From Pontibacter kalidii (GTDB lineage Bacteria > Bacteroidota > Bacteroidia > Cytophagales > Hymenobacteraceae), in assembly GCF_026278245.1 (NCBI RefSeq), contig NZ_CP111079.1, forward strand, positions 62,001 through 126,000: DNA of 64,000 nucleotides. Reading direction: 5' to 3'. The notes below the pieces were generated by a model. It worked only from the letters and a program-made list of their open reading frames with translations, ran no database searches and was not told where the DNA came from. Shown here piece by piece: positions 8,963-17,826 of the stretch. The translations under genes and the position numbers were made by a program. Every line of letters begins with the position of its first letter. Position 1 is the first letter of the stretch.

Positions 8963-9694
8963 ATGGGACACGTATCAGTTTGGCCAATACTGGTGTTGGC
9001 TTTGATTCATTTCTTTGGCAGCCGGCTGCGTTTTCTGGCAGGTGTGCCCCGCAGTGTCTGGCTATCCGGAGCGGGGGGCGTTTCAGTGGCTTATGTATTC
9101 ATGCACCTGTTTCCTGAACTGCACAGGGGGCAGGAGCACCTTCAGGAGCATGTACCTTGGGTGGAAGAGTTTCTGGAGCACCATATTTACCTGGTGGCGC
9201 TCTTGGGCCTGATGGTATTCTATGGGTTAGAGCGGTCGGTTGTGTCGGAGAAGCGAAAGCAGGCGAAAGAGCAGCAGGAGCAAAAGTCCTCTCAGGGGGT
9301 ATTTTGGCTACACATTGGCTCTTTTGCCTTGTACAATGCTATTATTGGCTACATCTTGTATCAACGGGAGGAGGATCCCACCGAAACAGCGTTGCTGTTT
9401 ACCATTGCCATGGGGCTACACTTTCTGGTGAACGATTTTGGCCTGCTGGAGCACCATCGGAACAACTACAAAAAGTATGGACGTTGGGTACTGGTGCTGG
9501 CCTTGGTTGCGGGCTGGACGGTAGGCTACGTAAAGGAAGTCTCTGAAACAATTGTAGTAATACTGACAGCCTTTATTGGAGGTGGAGTGATCCTGAACGT
9601 ACTGAAGGAGGAGTTGCCCGAAGAACGCAAAAGCCGTTACTGGGCTTTTGCGCTCGGGGCAGGTCTGTATACTATTTTACTGTTATCTCTGTAG
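8963..9694 (+). CDS. ZIP-like integral membrane protein
   Basis: A 243-residue protein with about seven predicted membrane helices. Histidine and acidic residues sit in the membrane regions: HLFPE near residue 48, a His/Glu-rich loop, HFLVND plus LEHH near 153-165, and GGVILNVLKEELPEE near 213. These resemble positions used for metal binding in ZIP (Zn/Fe) transporters, but the match is distant and it is usually left as hypothetical. The 3' end overlaps the convergent symporter gene by 23 bases. Metal transport is an inference only. Confidence 0.65.
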   Translation: MGHVSVWPILVLALIHFFGSRLRFLAGVPRSVWLSGAGGVSVAYVFMHLFPELHRGQEHLQEHVPWVEEFLEHHIYLVALLGLMVFYGLERSVVSEKRKQAKEQQEQKSSQGVFWLHIGSFALYNAIIGYILYQREEDPTETALLFTIAMGLHFLVNDFGLLEHHRNNYKKYGRWVLVLALVAGWTVGYVKEVSETIVVILTAFIGGGVILNVLKEELPEERKSRYWAFALGAGLYTILLLSL

Positions 9695-10976
9695 GCGGGT
9701 GCAGCTGCCCCTCGGTGCGGGCCACCATCATCGATACGGTGGCGTCGCCGGTTACATTCACGGTGGTGCGCAGCATGTCCAGCAGCCTGTCCGGTGCAAG
9801 TATCAGGGCGATACCCTCTATCGGTATACCTGCCTGCTGCAGCACGATCACCAGCATCACAATGCCAGCGCCTGGTACGGCAGCGGCACCAATAGAGGCC
9901 AGCGTGGCGGTCATCACAATGCCCAGTTGCGCCGTCAGGCTCAGGTCTATGCCGTAGGCCTGGGCTATAAACACAGCCGCCACAGATTGGTAAAGGCTTG
10001 TTCCGTCCATGTTAACCGTAGCGCCGAGTGGCAGCACAAAGCTGGAGATCTCTTTATTGATACCCAGGTTCTTCTCGGCGCACTCCATGGTAACAGGGAG
10101 CGTGGCAGCGCTGGAGGAGGTAGAGAAAGCCAGCATCTGGGCCGGGAAGATTCCTTTCAGGAAATGCATATACTTTGTTTTGCCTACCGTCACGACCAGG
10201 GCAGGGTATACTATAAAGATCATCACTGCCAGGCCTATGGCTACCACAATGCAGTAATAGCCCAGCACGAGCAGCAGCTCCAGGGCCGCCCCCGGGTCGT
10301 TTCCGGCAAAGTCTACCACCAGGCCGGCCAGCAGCGCAAAAACGCCATAGGGTGCGGTCATCATGATGATATCCACGATCTTGAGGATGGCCATGTTCGC
10401 CCCTTCAAAGAAGTCATTCACGGGCTGTGCCTTGTCAGGAGGAATGAGGATCAGTGCAATACCAAAGAGCAGGGCAAAGAAGATAACCTGCAGCATGCTG
10501 CCGTTATCGGTCATGGAGCGGAAGATGTTGCTGGGCACAATGTCTACGAGTGGCTGCAGCGGCCCCTGCTGCTCCACAGCGGCGGCATCCGAGGACCTTG
10601 CGGTGGTGGTGGCGGCGAACTGCTCCTTAAACTCCTCGCGCTTCTCCGGCGAGAAGGCCTTACCTGGCTCAAACATGTTGACAAGTATAAGCCCCATGGT
10701 TACGGCCAGCACCGTGGTGGCCAGATAGATGCCGATGGTCTTGGTGCCGATGCGGGAGAGGCGGCTGATGTCGCTGAGGCTGGTAACTCCGGTGACAAGC
10801 GAGACGAGCACCAGCGGCACAGCGATGAGTTTAAGCAAGTTAATAAAGATGGTGCCAAAAGGGCTGATCCAATCTGTGGTAAAGCTGTTGAGGCCAAGGG
10901 TGCTGGACGACATGCCCCAGGCTATACCAAGTGCCATACCGATGAGGATTTGCCAGTGTAGAGCGAGTTTCTTCAT
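9672..10976 (-). CDS. Dicarboxylate/amino acid:cation symporter (DAACS family)
   Basis: A 434-residue inner-membrane symporter of the GltP/DctA type, coupling glutamate, aspartate or C4-dicarboxylate uptake to Na+ or H+. The family signatures are present: a serine-rich hairpin (STSSSAATLPVT), VLPLGATVNMDGTSLY in TM7, and a second hairpin AAAVPGAGIVML before TM8. The start is taken at MKKLALHWQ (CAT at 10974-10976), because the 11 codons upstream do not look like a family N-terminus. The stop overlaps the end of the ZIP-like gene. The substrate cannot be set from sequence alone. Confidence 0.92.
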   Translation of the reverse strand: MKKLALHWQILIGMALGIAWGMSSSTLGLNSFTTDWISPFGTIFINLLKLIAVPLVLVSLVTGVTSLSDISRLSRIGTKTIGIYLATTVLAVTMGLILVNMFEPGKAFSPEKREEFKEQFAATTTARSSDAAAVEQQGPLQPLVDIVPSNIFRSMTDNGSMLQVIFFALLFGIALILIPPDKAQPVNDFFEGANMAILKIVDIIMMTAPYGVFALLAGLVVDFAGNDPGAALELLLVLGYYCIVVAIGLAVMIFIVYPALVVTVGKTKYMHFLKGIFPAQMLAFSTSSSAATLPVTMECAEKNLGINKEISSFVLPLGATVNMDGTSLYQSVAAVFIAQAYGIDLSLTAQLGIVMTATLASIGAAAVPGAGIVMLVIVLQQAGIPIEGIALILAPDRLLDMLRTTVNVTGDATVSMMVARTEGQLHPPTEITVK

Positions 10977-11242
10977 ACGTGGGTTTGCAGGCAGATGAAG
11001 GGTATGCACCTGCGTCTCTGTTATTTGTGTAAAGTAATTATGATGTTCTGCTGGTGTGGCATCCTCACTGCAGGGCAGGTAAAGTATCGTTTCTCTATTG
11101 AAGATGCCATACAGATGTTAGGTAAAAATAAGCATATTTATGCAGGATGCACGGGCTCGCTTTAAAAAATCAGGCTGCGGCACGCTGTTTTTAGGGATGC
11201 CGGCCTTGTTTTACCGCCTTGCTCTGGTGCAGCATAACGAAA

Positions 11243-11275
11243 AAAGCCGCCCCATACTTTGTAGGGGGCGGCTTC
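11243..11275 (-). terminator. Terminator of the cyclophilin gene
   Basis: Arms 11244-11253 and 11265-11274 (AAGCCGCCCC / GGGGCGGCTT), read into a T-run on the minus strand. The loop contains the TACTTTG word. Confidence 0.8.
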
Positions 11276-11303
11276 ATACTTTAGCAGCGGCGCTGCGGGA
11301 GGT

Positions 11304-11762
11304 TTATTCCTCGTTCACCACGATTTTCTCGATGCGATCGTTCGCGCGGATCTGGTCGATCACGTCCACGCCTTCTACCACTTTGCCGAAGCAGGTGTGG
11401 TTACGGTCGAGGTGGGCGGTGTTTTTGCGGCTGTGGCAGATGAAGAACTGGGAGCCACCGGTGTTGCGGCCGGCATGGGCCATGCTCAGCACGCCACGGT
11501 CGTGGTACTGGTTCTCGCCTGTCAGCTCGCAGTCGATCTTGTAGCCCGGGCCACCGGTGCCTGGCACGCCCTTAGCGCCCTCGCGCGAGTTTGGGCAGCC
11601 CCCCTGTATTACGAAGTCAGGAATAACGCGGTGGAACGTAAGGCCGTCGTAGAAGCCGTCTTTTGCCAGCTTTACAAAGTTATCTACCGTTTTAGGAGCG
11701 TCTTTCTCATAAAACTCAACTTTCATTATACCCTTGCCAGTATGGATTTCTGCGGTTTTCAT
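11304..11762 (-). CDS. Peptidyl-prolyl cis-trans isomerase, cyclophilin type
   Basis: A 152-residue cyclophilin that speeds proline isomerisation during folding. The active-site stretch [15 protein letters not shown] is intact, and GPGYKIDCE and GSQFFIC follow in order. There is no signal peptide, so it is cytoplasmic, like PpiB. Its promoter (TACTTTTG on the minus strand, 11801-11808) lies 39 bases upstream of the start and a strong hairpin follows the stop, so it is a single-gene unit. Confidence 0.93.
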   Translation of the reverse strand: MKTAEIHTGKGIMKVEFYEKDAPKTVDNFVKLAKDGFYDGLTFHRVIPDFVIQGGCPNSREGAKGVPGTGGPGYKIDCELTGENQYHDRGVLSMAHAGRNTGGSQFFICHSRKNTAHLDRNHTCFGKVVEGVDVIDQIRANDRIEKIVVNEE

Positions 11763-11800
11763 GTATGGTTCTGTTTGGTTTTAACAATTGGTACAGATAA

Positions 11801-11808
11801 CAAAAGTA
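11801..11808 (-). promoter_or_regulatory. -7 element TACTTTTG of the cyclophilin gene
   Basis: A TAnnTTTG match on the minus strand with a TTG 22 bases upstream (11831-11833). Confidence 0.5.
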
Positions 11809-11901
11809 CGAAAATTATAGTTTAAGAGAGCAATAAGCCAGGCTTTACGCGCCGGGCACCCTTAACAAGTATAATTCACGCGCAAGTATAAACAACACAC
11901 T

Positions 11902-12573
11902 ATGAAAACAATAACGAGAGCAGGGTACACGCTGGCCCTGTGCTGCAGCATGCTGTTAGGGAGCTGCGGCGGCACAAACGATGAGAACGCTGCCAATGAG
12001 ATGCAGGACGAAACAGTGCCTAACCCTGGGGCAGAGGATGTTGAAGGAATGACCAACCCAAATACACCTGGCAAACAAGCCGGCGAAGGCGAATTAGACG
12101 AGGATGATGTAGATGCAGAAATGACTGGCCCCAGAATCGGTGGCAACGAGATGCTGCCGTCTCAAAAGATAGTGGAGAATATTTCCGCTAACAATGACCT
12201 GAGCGTGCTGATGGGGGCGTTACGGCAGGCCGGGCTGGTGAGAACGCTGAACGGAACGGGACCTTATACAGTGTTTGCTCCGAGGAACGGCGCTTTTGAG
12301 GACTTGCCAAACGGCACTTTGGAAGACCTGATGCAGCCCGAGAACAAGCAGCGCCTGGCCAACCTGCTGAACAATCACGTGGTGGCCGGCAAACTGACTG
12401 CCGCCGATCTGACAGACGGTACCACGCTCAAAACTGCCTCCGGCAAGCAGCTCTCCGTTACCCAAAAGGGCAACGAGGTGATGGTGAACGGAGCCAGGGT
12501 AGTGCAGGCAGACGTGGTGAGCAGCAACGGCGTGATCCATATTGTGGAGGACGTGCTGGCAACGGAGAAGTAA
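11902..12573 (+). CDS. Fasciclin (FAS1) domain lipoprotein
   Basis: A 223-residue exported lipoprotein: basic start, hydrophobic core and lipobox MLLGSC with the lipidated Cys at about residue 18. An acidic, low-complexity linker (about 20-75) follows, then one FAS1 domain (about 85-220) with GPYTVFAPRNGAF and the terminal GVIHIVEDVL motif. FAS1 proteins mediate adhesion or matrix contact at the cell surface; the partner is unknown. A terminator follows. Confidence 0.9.
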   Translation: MKTITRAGYTLALCCSMLLGSCGGTNDENAANEMQDETVPNPGAEDVEGMTNPNTPGKQAGEGELDEDDVDAEMTGPRIGGNEMLPSQKIVENISANNDLSVLMGALRQAGLVRTLNGTGPYTVFAPRNGAFEDLPNGTLEDLMQPENKQRLANLLNNHVVAGKLTAADLTDGTTLKTASGKQLSVTQKGNEVMVNGARVVQADVVSSNGVIHIVEDVLATEK

Positions 12574-12594
12574 GCCTCCGCCAACAAGACAGAG

Positions 12595-12628
12595 AGGGCA
12601 GGCGCTTTCACGGAGCCTGCCCTTTTTA
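12595..12628 (+). terminator. Terminator after the fasciclin gene
   Basis: Arms AGGGCAGGC (12595-12603) and GCCTGCCCT (12615-12623) followed by TTTTT. Confidence 0.75.
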
Positions 12629-12644
12629 TATGCTGGCGCGATGG

Positions 12645-13346
12645 TTAGAAAGGGTTGGTTGCCCACACGGTTAGCTCCGGCACAAAGCCACGGTTGTCCA
12701 TCTGCAGGGCGCTCTTGATGGCCCAGGCAATTTCCTCGCTGCGCAGTTTGTTGGGCTGGTCGTCGCGCTCCTGGCGGTCTGGCTGGCCGAAGGCGGTGGT
12801 TACCTCGCTGGGGTTTACCAGCATCACGCGCACATTATACCGGCGCAGTTCAGCCTGCCAACTCTGTGTCATACTTCTAAGCGCTGCCTTCGATGATGCG
12901 TAAATTGAACCGCCCTCATACCCTTTGAGCGCTGCCGTGGAGCCGATGTTGATGATGTTGCCATAATTCTGCTTTTTAAAGATCTTTGCTGCTTTTGCCG
13001 CCATCATGGCCGCTCCGAACACGTTTACCCGGTATATGTGCTCGAAATCGTCCAGCGTCAGCTGATCTATGGCTTTAGAAAAGCCAATACCGGCATTGTT
13101 GATCAGCACATCCAACCGGCCGTATTCCTCCATAAATAGATGAAAAGTGCGCTTCACGTCCTCCGGGTTGGCCACATCGGCAGTGATGGGCATGGCCCCG
13201 AGGTCGCGGGCGGCTTTGTGGGTGCGTTTTTCGTCGCGGCCCGTAATGGCTACGTTGGCTCCGTTCCCGATGAGTAGTTTGGCTGTGGCGTAGCCGATAC
13301 CCATGGTGCCGCCGGTGATCAGGATATTCGCGTTTTCGAGTTTCAT
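12645..13346 (-). CDS. Short-chain dehydrogenase/reductase
   Basis: A 233-residue classical SDR oxidoreductase. The NAD(P)-binding TGGTMGIG sits at about 10-17, NNAG at about 86, and the catalytic Ser and YxxxK (YASSK) at about 150-154. It acts on an unknown alcohol, ketone or sugar. The C-terminal end ELTVWATNPF is typical of one bacterial SDR group. It converges on the fasciclin gene and has no linked pathway gene. Confidence 0.88.
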   Translation of the reverse strand: MKLENANILITGGTMGIGYATAKLLIGNGANVAITGRDEKRTHKAARDLGAMPITADVANPEDVKRTFHLFMEEYGRLDVLINNAGIGFSKAIDQLTLDDFEHIYRVNVFGAAMMAAKAAKIFKKQNYGNIINIGSTAALKGYEGGSIYASSKAALRSMTQSWQAELRRYNVRVMLVNPSEVTTAFGQPDRQERDDQPNKLRSEEIAWAIKSALQMDNRGFVPELTVWATNPF

Positions 13347-14050
13347 AGTCTTGCGAGGATTAATGAGGAGAAGTATAGCCTGTGTAACGGAGCGGATAGG
13401 GATTGGTTGGAAGCTGGATAGGGCAGGAGGTTATCCAACCACCCCTGCCCCTCCTTGTTTAAGGAGGGGAGTTCTGTAGTTACTACAGTCTAGGTATAAG
13501 CGCTGTAGTTTTGGCTATTTAGGTAAACCCACCCCAACCCCTCCCAGGAGGGGAATTAGCAGACGATTATCATCTCTCTGCCCCTTTCAAGGGGAACTTG
13601 GCTGAAGCTCCGTCAGCAGTGGCTATCGAACTAGAACCCAGTCCTTGGGTTGAGCGCCTTCTAGATTTCCGGTTTCGCTTTAGCGAAATTGCGACAGCAA
13701 AGGAAATGTAGACAGCGCGATACCCGAAGACGAGCCCTCTCGGGCTGGAGAGCAGAAAGTATACTATGCAACTGTAGGCTTGTAAGACTGAGGATCAGCA
13801 GCGGCTAGATTAAAGTTGCTTGGTTCAAGCTACGGGAAGCAGTGGCAATAGAGAAAGCACGAGCTACAAGCTCGCGCTAGCGGGGGCTAGTAAGGATAGC
13901 TTGGTTCCAACTGCAGGAAGCTAGGACTAAAGGCAAGTACAAGCGGACGCTTGCGCCATAGATTAACCAATCCGGTGGCAAAAGAAAAAGCGTAACGAAT
14001 TGCGCCCCTATAAGTGTGACTTTCTAAATTTTAACCTTCTAGCTCTCCAA
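13347..14050. repeat. Repeat-rich intergenic region
   Basis: No credible gene. In order: a C/G-rich hairpin (13436-13470), a CCACCCCAACCCCTCC block (about 13530-13555), structured element copy B (core 13635-13752), two units of the GGATCAGCAG...AGCTTGG...GGAAGCAG repeat (about 13791-13850 and 13885-13930), a palindrome GAGCTACAAGCTC (13861-13873), and one ACAAGCGGACGCTTGCGCCA copy (about 13939-13958). Confidence 0.8.
13635..13752 (+). repeat. Structured dispersed element, copy B
   Basis: Same block order as copy A. Helices: AACCC 13635-13639 / GGGTT 13647-13651; outer stem CTAGATTTCC 13661-13670 with GGAAATGTAG 13702-13711; inner hairpin TTTCGCT 13673-13679 / AGCGAAA 13682-13688 with a TT loop; AGCCC 13733-13737 / GGGCT 13742-13746. 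The inner hairpin has a different sequence from copy A but the same loop and similar stem length. Confidence 0.6.
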
Positions 14051-14974
14051 CTACTTCCGGTTATCGCCGCCATGGAGCATACTCAGGTAACTTTCGTAGC
14101 GGGTGAGGGAGATATCATTGTGGCGCACGGCCTCAATCACGGCGCAGCCAGGCTCGTTAAAGTGAGTGCAGTTGTTGAAGCGGCACTGGTTCAGGCGCTC
14201 GCGCATCTCCGGAAAGAAGTGGCTCAACTCCGCCGCCGGAATATCTACAATGCCTAGTTCCTTGATGCCGGGCGTATCGATAACAAACGTTTCGGGGTCG
14301 ATCTCGAACATCTCGGCAAAGGTGGTGGTGTGCACGCCTTTGTCGGAGAAGCCGGATATCTCGGAGGTTTTCAGTTCCAGGTCGGGCACGATAAGGTTGA
14401 TGAGCGAGGACTTGCCCACACCGGAGTGGCCGGAAAGGAGTGTGGTTTTGCCGTGCAGCAGCGCTTTCACCTCGTCTATGCCCTCGTTGTTATGGGCAGA
14501 CACTGCCAGGCTCGGGTAGCCGATCTTCTCATACATGTGGCTGATCTGGCGCTGGTACTCCATAATGTCCTCGTCGTACAGGTCGGTTTTGTTGAAGATA
14601 AGCATGGCCGGAATATCGTAGGCCTCGGCCGTCACCAGAAAGCGATCGATAAAACCAAAGGAAGTGCGCGGCGATACCAGCGTCACGATGAGCATGGCCA
14701 AATCGAGGTTGGCAGCAATGATATGGGAGTAGGCTGTTTTGTGCGTGCTCTGGCGGATGATGTAGTTTTCACGCTCCGTAATCTTATGGATCACAGCCGT
14801 ATCCTCGCCCGTTGTCTCTACGTCAAATTCTACGCGGTCGCCTACGGCCAGCGGGTTGCTCACCTTCAGGCCCTTTATCTTGAACTTGCCGCGTAGGCGT
14901 GCCCGGTGCAATTTACCTTCTTCGTCGCGCACCAGATACCATGATCCCGTCGATTTTACTACTACTCCTTTCAT
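14051..14974 (-). CDS. rsgA: Ribosome small subunit-dependent GTPase A
   Basis: A 307-residue RsgA (YjeQ), a circularly permuted GTPase that checks late 30S subunit assembly. The order of motifs shows the permutation: NKTD (G4) comes before GHSGVGKSS (G1) and DTPGIKELG (G3). An N-terminal OB-like domain (about 1-65) and a C-terminal zinc site (CRFNNCTHFNEPGC) complete the family layout. It starts five bases after the waaA stop, so the two are probably transcribed together. Confidence 0.96.
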   Translation of the reverse strand: MKGVVVKSTGSWYLVRDEEGKLHRARLRGKFKIKGLKVSNPLAVGDRVEFDVETTGEDTAVIHKITERENYIIRQSTHKTAYSHIIAANLDLAMLIVTLVSPRTSFGFIDRFLVTAEAYDIPAMLIFNKTDLYDEDIMEYQRQISHMYEKIGYPSLAVSAHNNEGIDEVKALLHGKTTLLSGHSGVGKSSLINLIVPDLELKTSEISGFSDKGVHTTTFAEMFEIDPETFVIDTPGIKELGIVDIPAAELSHFFPEMRERLNQCRFNNCTHFNEPGCAVIEAVRHNDISLTRYESYLSMLHGGDNRK

Positions 14975-14979
14975 GCAGT

Positions 14980-16221
14980 TTATTTCAGCAGTTGCTTTAC
15001 ATCGGCCATGATGGCTGCCGTAGCGCCCGCCTGCTCTTGTACGTATTCTTTTTCTTTGTCAGTTATACTTTGGCGCAGCCCCGGAGTTGTATGCACCCGC
15101 TCGAAAGCCTCTAGCAGCTCCTCTGCGTTTTGCACCGGAAAAGCACAGCCCAGCGCTACCAGTTCTTTCGCCTCCTGAAACTTGTCATACTTCGGCCCGA
15201 AGAACAGCGGCAACCCGAACACAGCCGCCTCCAGGGTGTTGTGCAGCCCCTTGCCGAAGGCCCCGCCAATGTAGGCGTAGGTGCCATAGCTGTAGAGCGA
15301 GGAGAGCATGCCAATGTTATCGATCACCAGCACCTTATACTTGGCTGCATCTGCCTCAGAGGTCTGGGAGAAGCGCACGGTTCCTTCGCCGAAGGTCTGC
15401 ATCACGGTATGTATACTCGCCTCGTTCACCTCGTGCGGCGCGATGATGAATTTTATACTTGCTTTATACTTTTGAATTAGCGGTAGCAGCACTTCCAAAT
15501 CGGCAGGCCAGCTGCTGCCTACCATAAATACCTCTTGCCCGGCCGCGAAAGCCTCTACCAAAGGTATGGTTTTTACGCTTGTGGCCGTTTGCAGTACCCG
15601 GTCAAAGCGCGTGTCGCCGGCTATACTGGCGTTGCGGATGTTTATACGGTGTAGCAGCTCCAGCGAGGTTCGGTTTTGGGTGTAGAGGTGCGTGAAGCGG
15701 CGCAGGATATTGCGGTAAAAATCGCCGTAGCCTTTAAAGAAAACCTGCTCCTGCCGGAAAATAGCAGAGATGGAAAGCACTGGTATACTTCTGCGCTGCA
15801 GCTCCTGCAGGTAATAATGCCAGAACTCATACTTCACGAACACGGCCAGCCCGGGCTGGGTGATGTCCAGAAAGTGTTTGGCATTGGAGGCGCTATCCAA
15901 CGGGAGGTAAAAGATGTAATCGGCACCCGCGTAATTTTTGCGCACCTCGTAGCCGGAAGGGGAGAAGAAGGTCAGCAGCACTTTATACGTTGGGAACGCC
16001 TCCCGAAACGCCTCAATCACCGGACGCCCCTGCTCAAACTCTCCTAGCGAGGCGCAGTGGAACCACACCAGCGGCGCCTGGTTCTGCTGCAGCGCTTGCT
16101 GCAGCTTCTCGAACTGCCCCTCGCGCCCCTGCCGCATCAGCTTCGCTTTCTCGTTAAAGGGGGCCGCCAGGGCAATGGCTGTACTGTAAGCCTTCAGGCC
16201 GATGTCGTAGAGTAACTTCAA
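14980..16221 (-). CDS. waaA: 3-deoxy-D-manno-octulosonic acid (Kdo) transferase
   Basis: A 413-residue GT30 Kdo transferase that adds Kdo to lipid A precursors at the inner membrane. WFHCASLGEFEQGRPVI (about 53-70) is the conserved N-terminal catalytic motif with its Glu, and GGAFGKGLHNTLEA (about 317-330) is the donor-binding motif of the C-terminal Rossmann domain. The N-terminal 25 residues are mildly hydrophobic, as expected for a membrane anchor. It shows that the organism makes Kdo-containing lipopolysaccharide. It is the first gene of a waaA-rsgA unit. Confidence 0.95.
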   Translation of the reverse strand: MKLLYDIGLKAYSTAIALAAPFNEKAKLMRQGREGQFEKLQQALQQNQAPLVWFHCASLGEFEQGRPVIEAFREAFPTYKVLLTFFSPSGYEVRKNYAGADYIFYLPLDSASNAKHFLDITQPGLAVFVKYEFWHYYLQELQRRSIPVLSISAIFRQEQVFFKGYGDFYRNILRRFTHLYTQNRTSLELLHRINIRNASIAGDTRFDRVLQTATSVKTIPLVEAFAAGQEVFMVGSSWPADLEVLLPLIQKYKASIKFIIAPHEVNEASIHTVMQTFGEGTVRFSQTSEADAAKYKVLVIDNIGMLSSLYSYGTYAYIGGAFGKGLHNTLEAAVFGLPLFFGPKYDKFQEAKELVALGCAFPVQNAEELLEAFERVHTTPGLRQSITDKEKEYVQEQAGATAAIMADVKQLLK

Positions 16222-16286
16222 GTTTTATACTTAGTTTACAAAGACCTCGCAGCGTGCGCAGCTCCTGCGAGTGTCTGGTTCTGGTG

Positions 16287-16294
16287 CAAATATA
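16287..16294 (-). promoter_or_regulatory. -7 element TATATTTG for waaA-rsgA
   Basis: A TAnnTTTG match on the minus strand, 66 bases upstream of the waaA start. Confidence 0.5.
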
Positions 16295-16442
16295 GCGCTT
16301 TGCGGAGGGATAGTTGGCAAAGGAGGTGCAGTTTGTGGATCGGGAGGCTTTGTGTACTTGGTGAGTTATAGTTAACAGCTATATTAGGTAGGATAAGCGT
16401 AGGTTGTTACGTTTAGCCGGTAGTTAGGCTACATTTCTAAAA

Positions 16443-16487
16443 ATTAAACTCAATCCTTTTAAGTATTAAACTCAATACTTACCTTTG
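16443..16487 (+). promoter_or_regulatory. Promoter and probable autoregulatory operator of higBA
   Basis: ATTAAACTCAAT occurs twice (16443-16454 and 16465-16476), exactly 22 bp apart, about two helical turns. The second copy lies inside a palindrome AAGTATT (16461-16467) / AATACTT (16474-16480). The -7 element TACCTTTG (16480-16487) starts on the last base of that palindrome, 25 bases before the toxin start. Binding of the HigA antitoxin here would block the promoter, as is usual for type II systems. Confidence 0.65.
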
Positions 16488-16511
16488 ACGTTAGTAACGC
16501 AATAAGTAAGT

Positions 16512-16793
16512 ATGATTGTATCCTTCGGGTCAAAAGAAACTGAAAAAATCTGGAATGGAGAAAGGGTAGCGAAGCTGCCTATGGAAATCCAGACAATTGG
16601 CAGACGTAAATTAAGGATGCTTCATAACTCTCAAGATATTGCTGACCTTCGGATTCCTCCCTCCAACAGATTAGAGAAGTTAGCAGGAAACCTGAAAGAG
16701 TTCTACAGTATCCGGATAAACAGCCAATGGAGAATTACTTTTCAGTGGAACAACGGCCAAGCATCAGAAGTAAAAATTATAGATTACCACTAA
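16512..16793 (+). CDS. higB: HigB-type toxin (RelE/ParE superfamily)
   Basis: A 93-residue plasmid-maintenance killer protein of the HigB type, a ribosome-dependent mRNA interferase. The central FYSIRINSQWRITFQW and the C-terminal VKIIDYH are the family hallmarks; PPSNRLEKLAG precedes them. The toxin comes first and the antitoxin follows after 10 bases, the usual order for HigBA. The local base composition is AT-rich against the neighbours, and the pair sits inside an attC-bounded segment, so it was probably acquired. Confidence 0.93.
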   Translation: MIVSFGSKETEKIWNGERVAKLPMEIQTIGRRKLRMLHNSQDIADLRIPPSNRLEKLAGNLKEFYSIRINSQWRITFQWNNGQASEVKIIDYH

Positions 16794-16803
16794 GAAGAAA
16801 AGA

Positions 16804-17103
16804 ATGGAACGATTACCTAATATTCATCCAGGAGAAATACTGAAAGAAGAGTTTCTTGTTCCTTTAAACATCACGGCCTACAGGCTTTCAAAGGACATTG
16901 GTATACCTCAGACGAGAGTGTCTGAAATTTTGAAAGGAAACAGGCGCATTACAGCAGATACAGCCTTAAGATTAAGTTACTACTTTGGCAATTCCCCAAA
17001 ATTCTGGCTCGGCCTCCAAGACGATTTTGATTTGGAAGAAGAAATGACCATTAAGCAAAAAGAGCTAGAAACGATAAAGCGCTTTGAGAAGAACGCAGCC
17101 TAA
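16804..17103 (+). CDS. higA: HigA-type antitoxin, XRE family
   Basis: A 99-residue antitoxin that binds the HigB toxin and represses the shared promoter. The N-terminal HPGEILKEEFL opening and the helix-turn-helix (about 25-65, GIPQTRVSEILKGNRRI) are typical. The C-terminal 25 residues are charged and helical. Its stop codon lies within the GCCTAAC arm of the attC-like site. Confidence 0.93.
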   Translation: MERLPNIHPGEILKEEFLVPLNITAYRLSKDIGIPQTRVSEILKGNRRITADTALRLSYYFGNSPKFWLGLQDDFDLEEEMTIKQKELETIKRFEKNAA

Positions 17104-17164
17104 CCCGGTTCAGCCTTTATGCTTGGCTCTGCCTCACCCACCGGCTGCACGAACACCGTTAGGC
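17098..17164. other. attC-like integron recombination site
   Basis: GCCTAAC (17098-17104) and GTTAGGC (17158-17164) fit the RYYYAAC and GTTRRRY core sites and are exact inverted copies. Inside them, GTTCAGCC (17108-17115) can pair with GGCTG...GAAC (about 17142-17154), giving the double-stem layout of attC with unpaired bases. Length 67 fits the family. Another GTTAGGC stands at 16423-16429, just before higBA, so higBA would form one cassette. No integrase gene is in the window. Confidence 0.5.
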
Positions 17165-17177
17165 TCCATTAAAACAA

Positions 17178-17741
17178 ATGAAGAAAGTAATAAAAGAAAG
17201 AGCTGAAGACCTGTGTGTTTATTGGTGGACAAACCATTACGATATCACCATTTCATCCTGTAAGTCGGATGTAGAGACTTCTATACAAGAGTTTTATCTG
17301 ACTCAAGAGAAAATAGTGTTTCTACAATACTTAGAATCTGCTGTCAAGGAAGATAAATCTCAACACATCAAAACGTGTGATGACAGAAATTGTTTGATTG
17401 AGAAAGGGTTAGCAATAGCGCTTTATGTTATAGAAAATGAATTAAAAAATCTACAGGCTTTAGATGGAGAAACAAACAATACGCCTTCTGATATACAAGA
17501 AATCAAAAATAAGATTGATGTCATCATTAAAGAATTAAAAAAAGCAAATGTTGGGAATGAAATTCTTTTTGATGAATTGATTGAATTAAAGGATCTGAGC
17601 AAATCACTCAAAAAGAAAAACTGGACTGAAGTGGCGAAAGGTAAACTAATTGATTTGGCACTTAATAAAGTGATAGAAAAAGACACACTAGATTATATTA
17701 TAAAAAATCTAACAGGAGATAATATAAATTTACTTAACTAA
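17178..17741 (+). CDS. Low-GC orphan protein, second cassette gene
   Basis: A 187-residue, Lys/Glu/Ile-rich, mostly helical protein with coiled-coil character in residues 95-160. No signal peptide, membrane helix or catalytic motif is visible, and I recognise no family. It begins 14 bases after the GTTAGGC arm of the attC-like site, the position expected for a cassette gene. A possible but poor second site follows (ACCTAAC at 17751-17757, GTTCCAC at 17798-17804). It is strongly AT-rich compared with genes on either side. Confidence 0.6.
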   Translation: MKKVIKERAEDLCVYWWTNHYDITISSCKSDVETSIQEFYLTQEKIVFLQYLESAVKEDKSQHIKTCDDRNCLIEKGLAIALYVIENELKNLQALDGETNNTPSDIQEIKNKIDVIIKELKKANVGNEILFDELIELKDLSKSLKKKNWTEVAKGKLIDLALNKVIEKDTLDYIIKNLTGDNINLLN

Positions 17742-17826
17742 AATAACAGCACCTAACCACATCTATGAGATAGCTACGCCACCTTATAGACCACCACGTT
17801 CCACACCTCCATCACAAATCAACCAA

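Noticed and set aside
9648..10961. 437-residue open frame on the plus strand
   Set aside because: It is antisense to the clear symporter gene; His/Gln-rich composition is an artefact of codon use.
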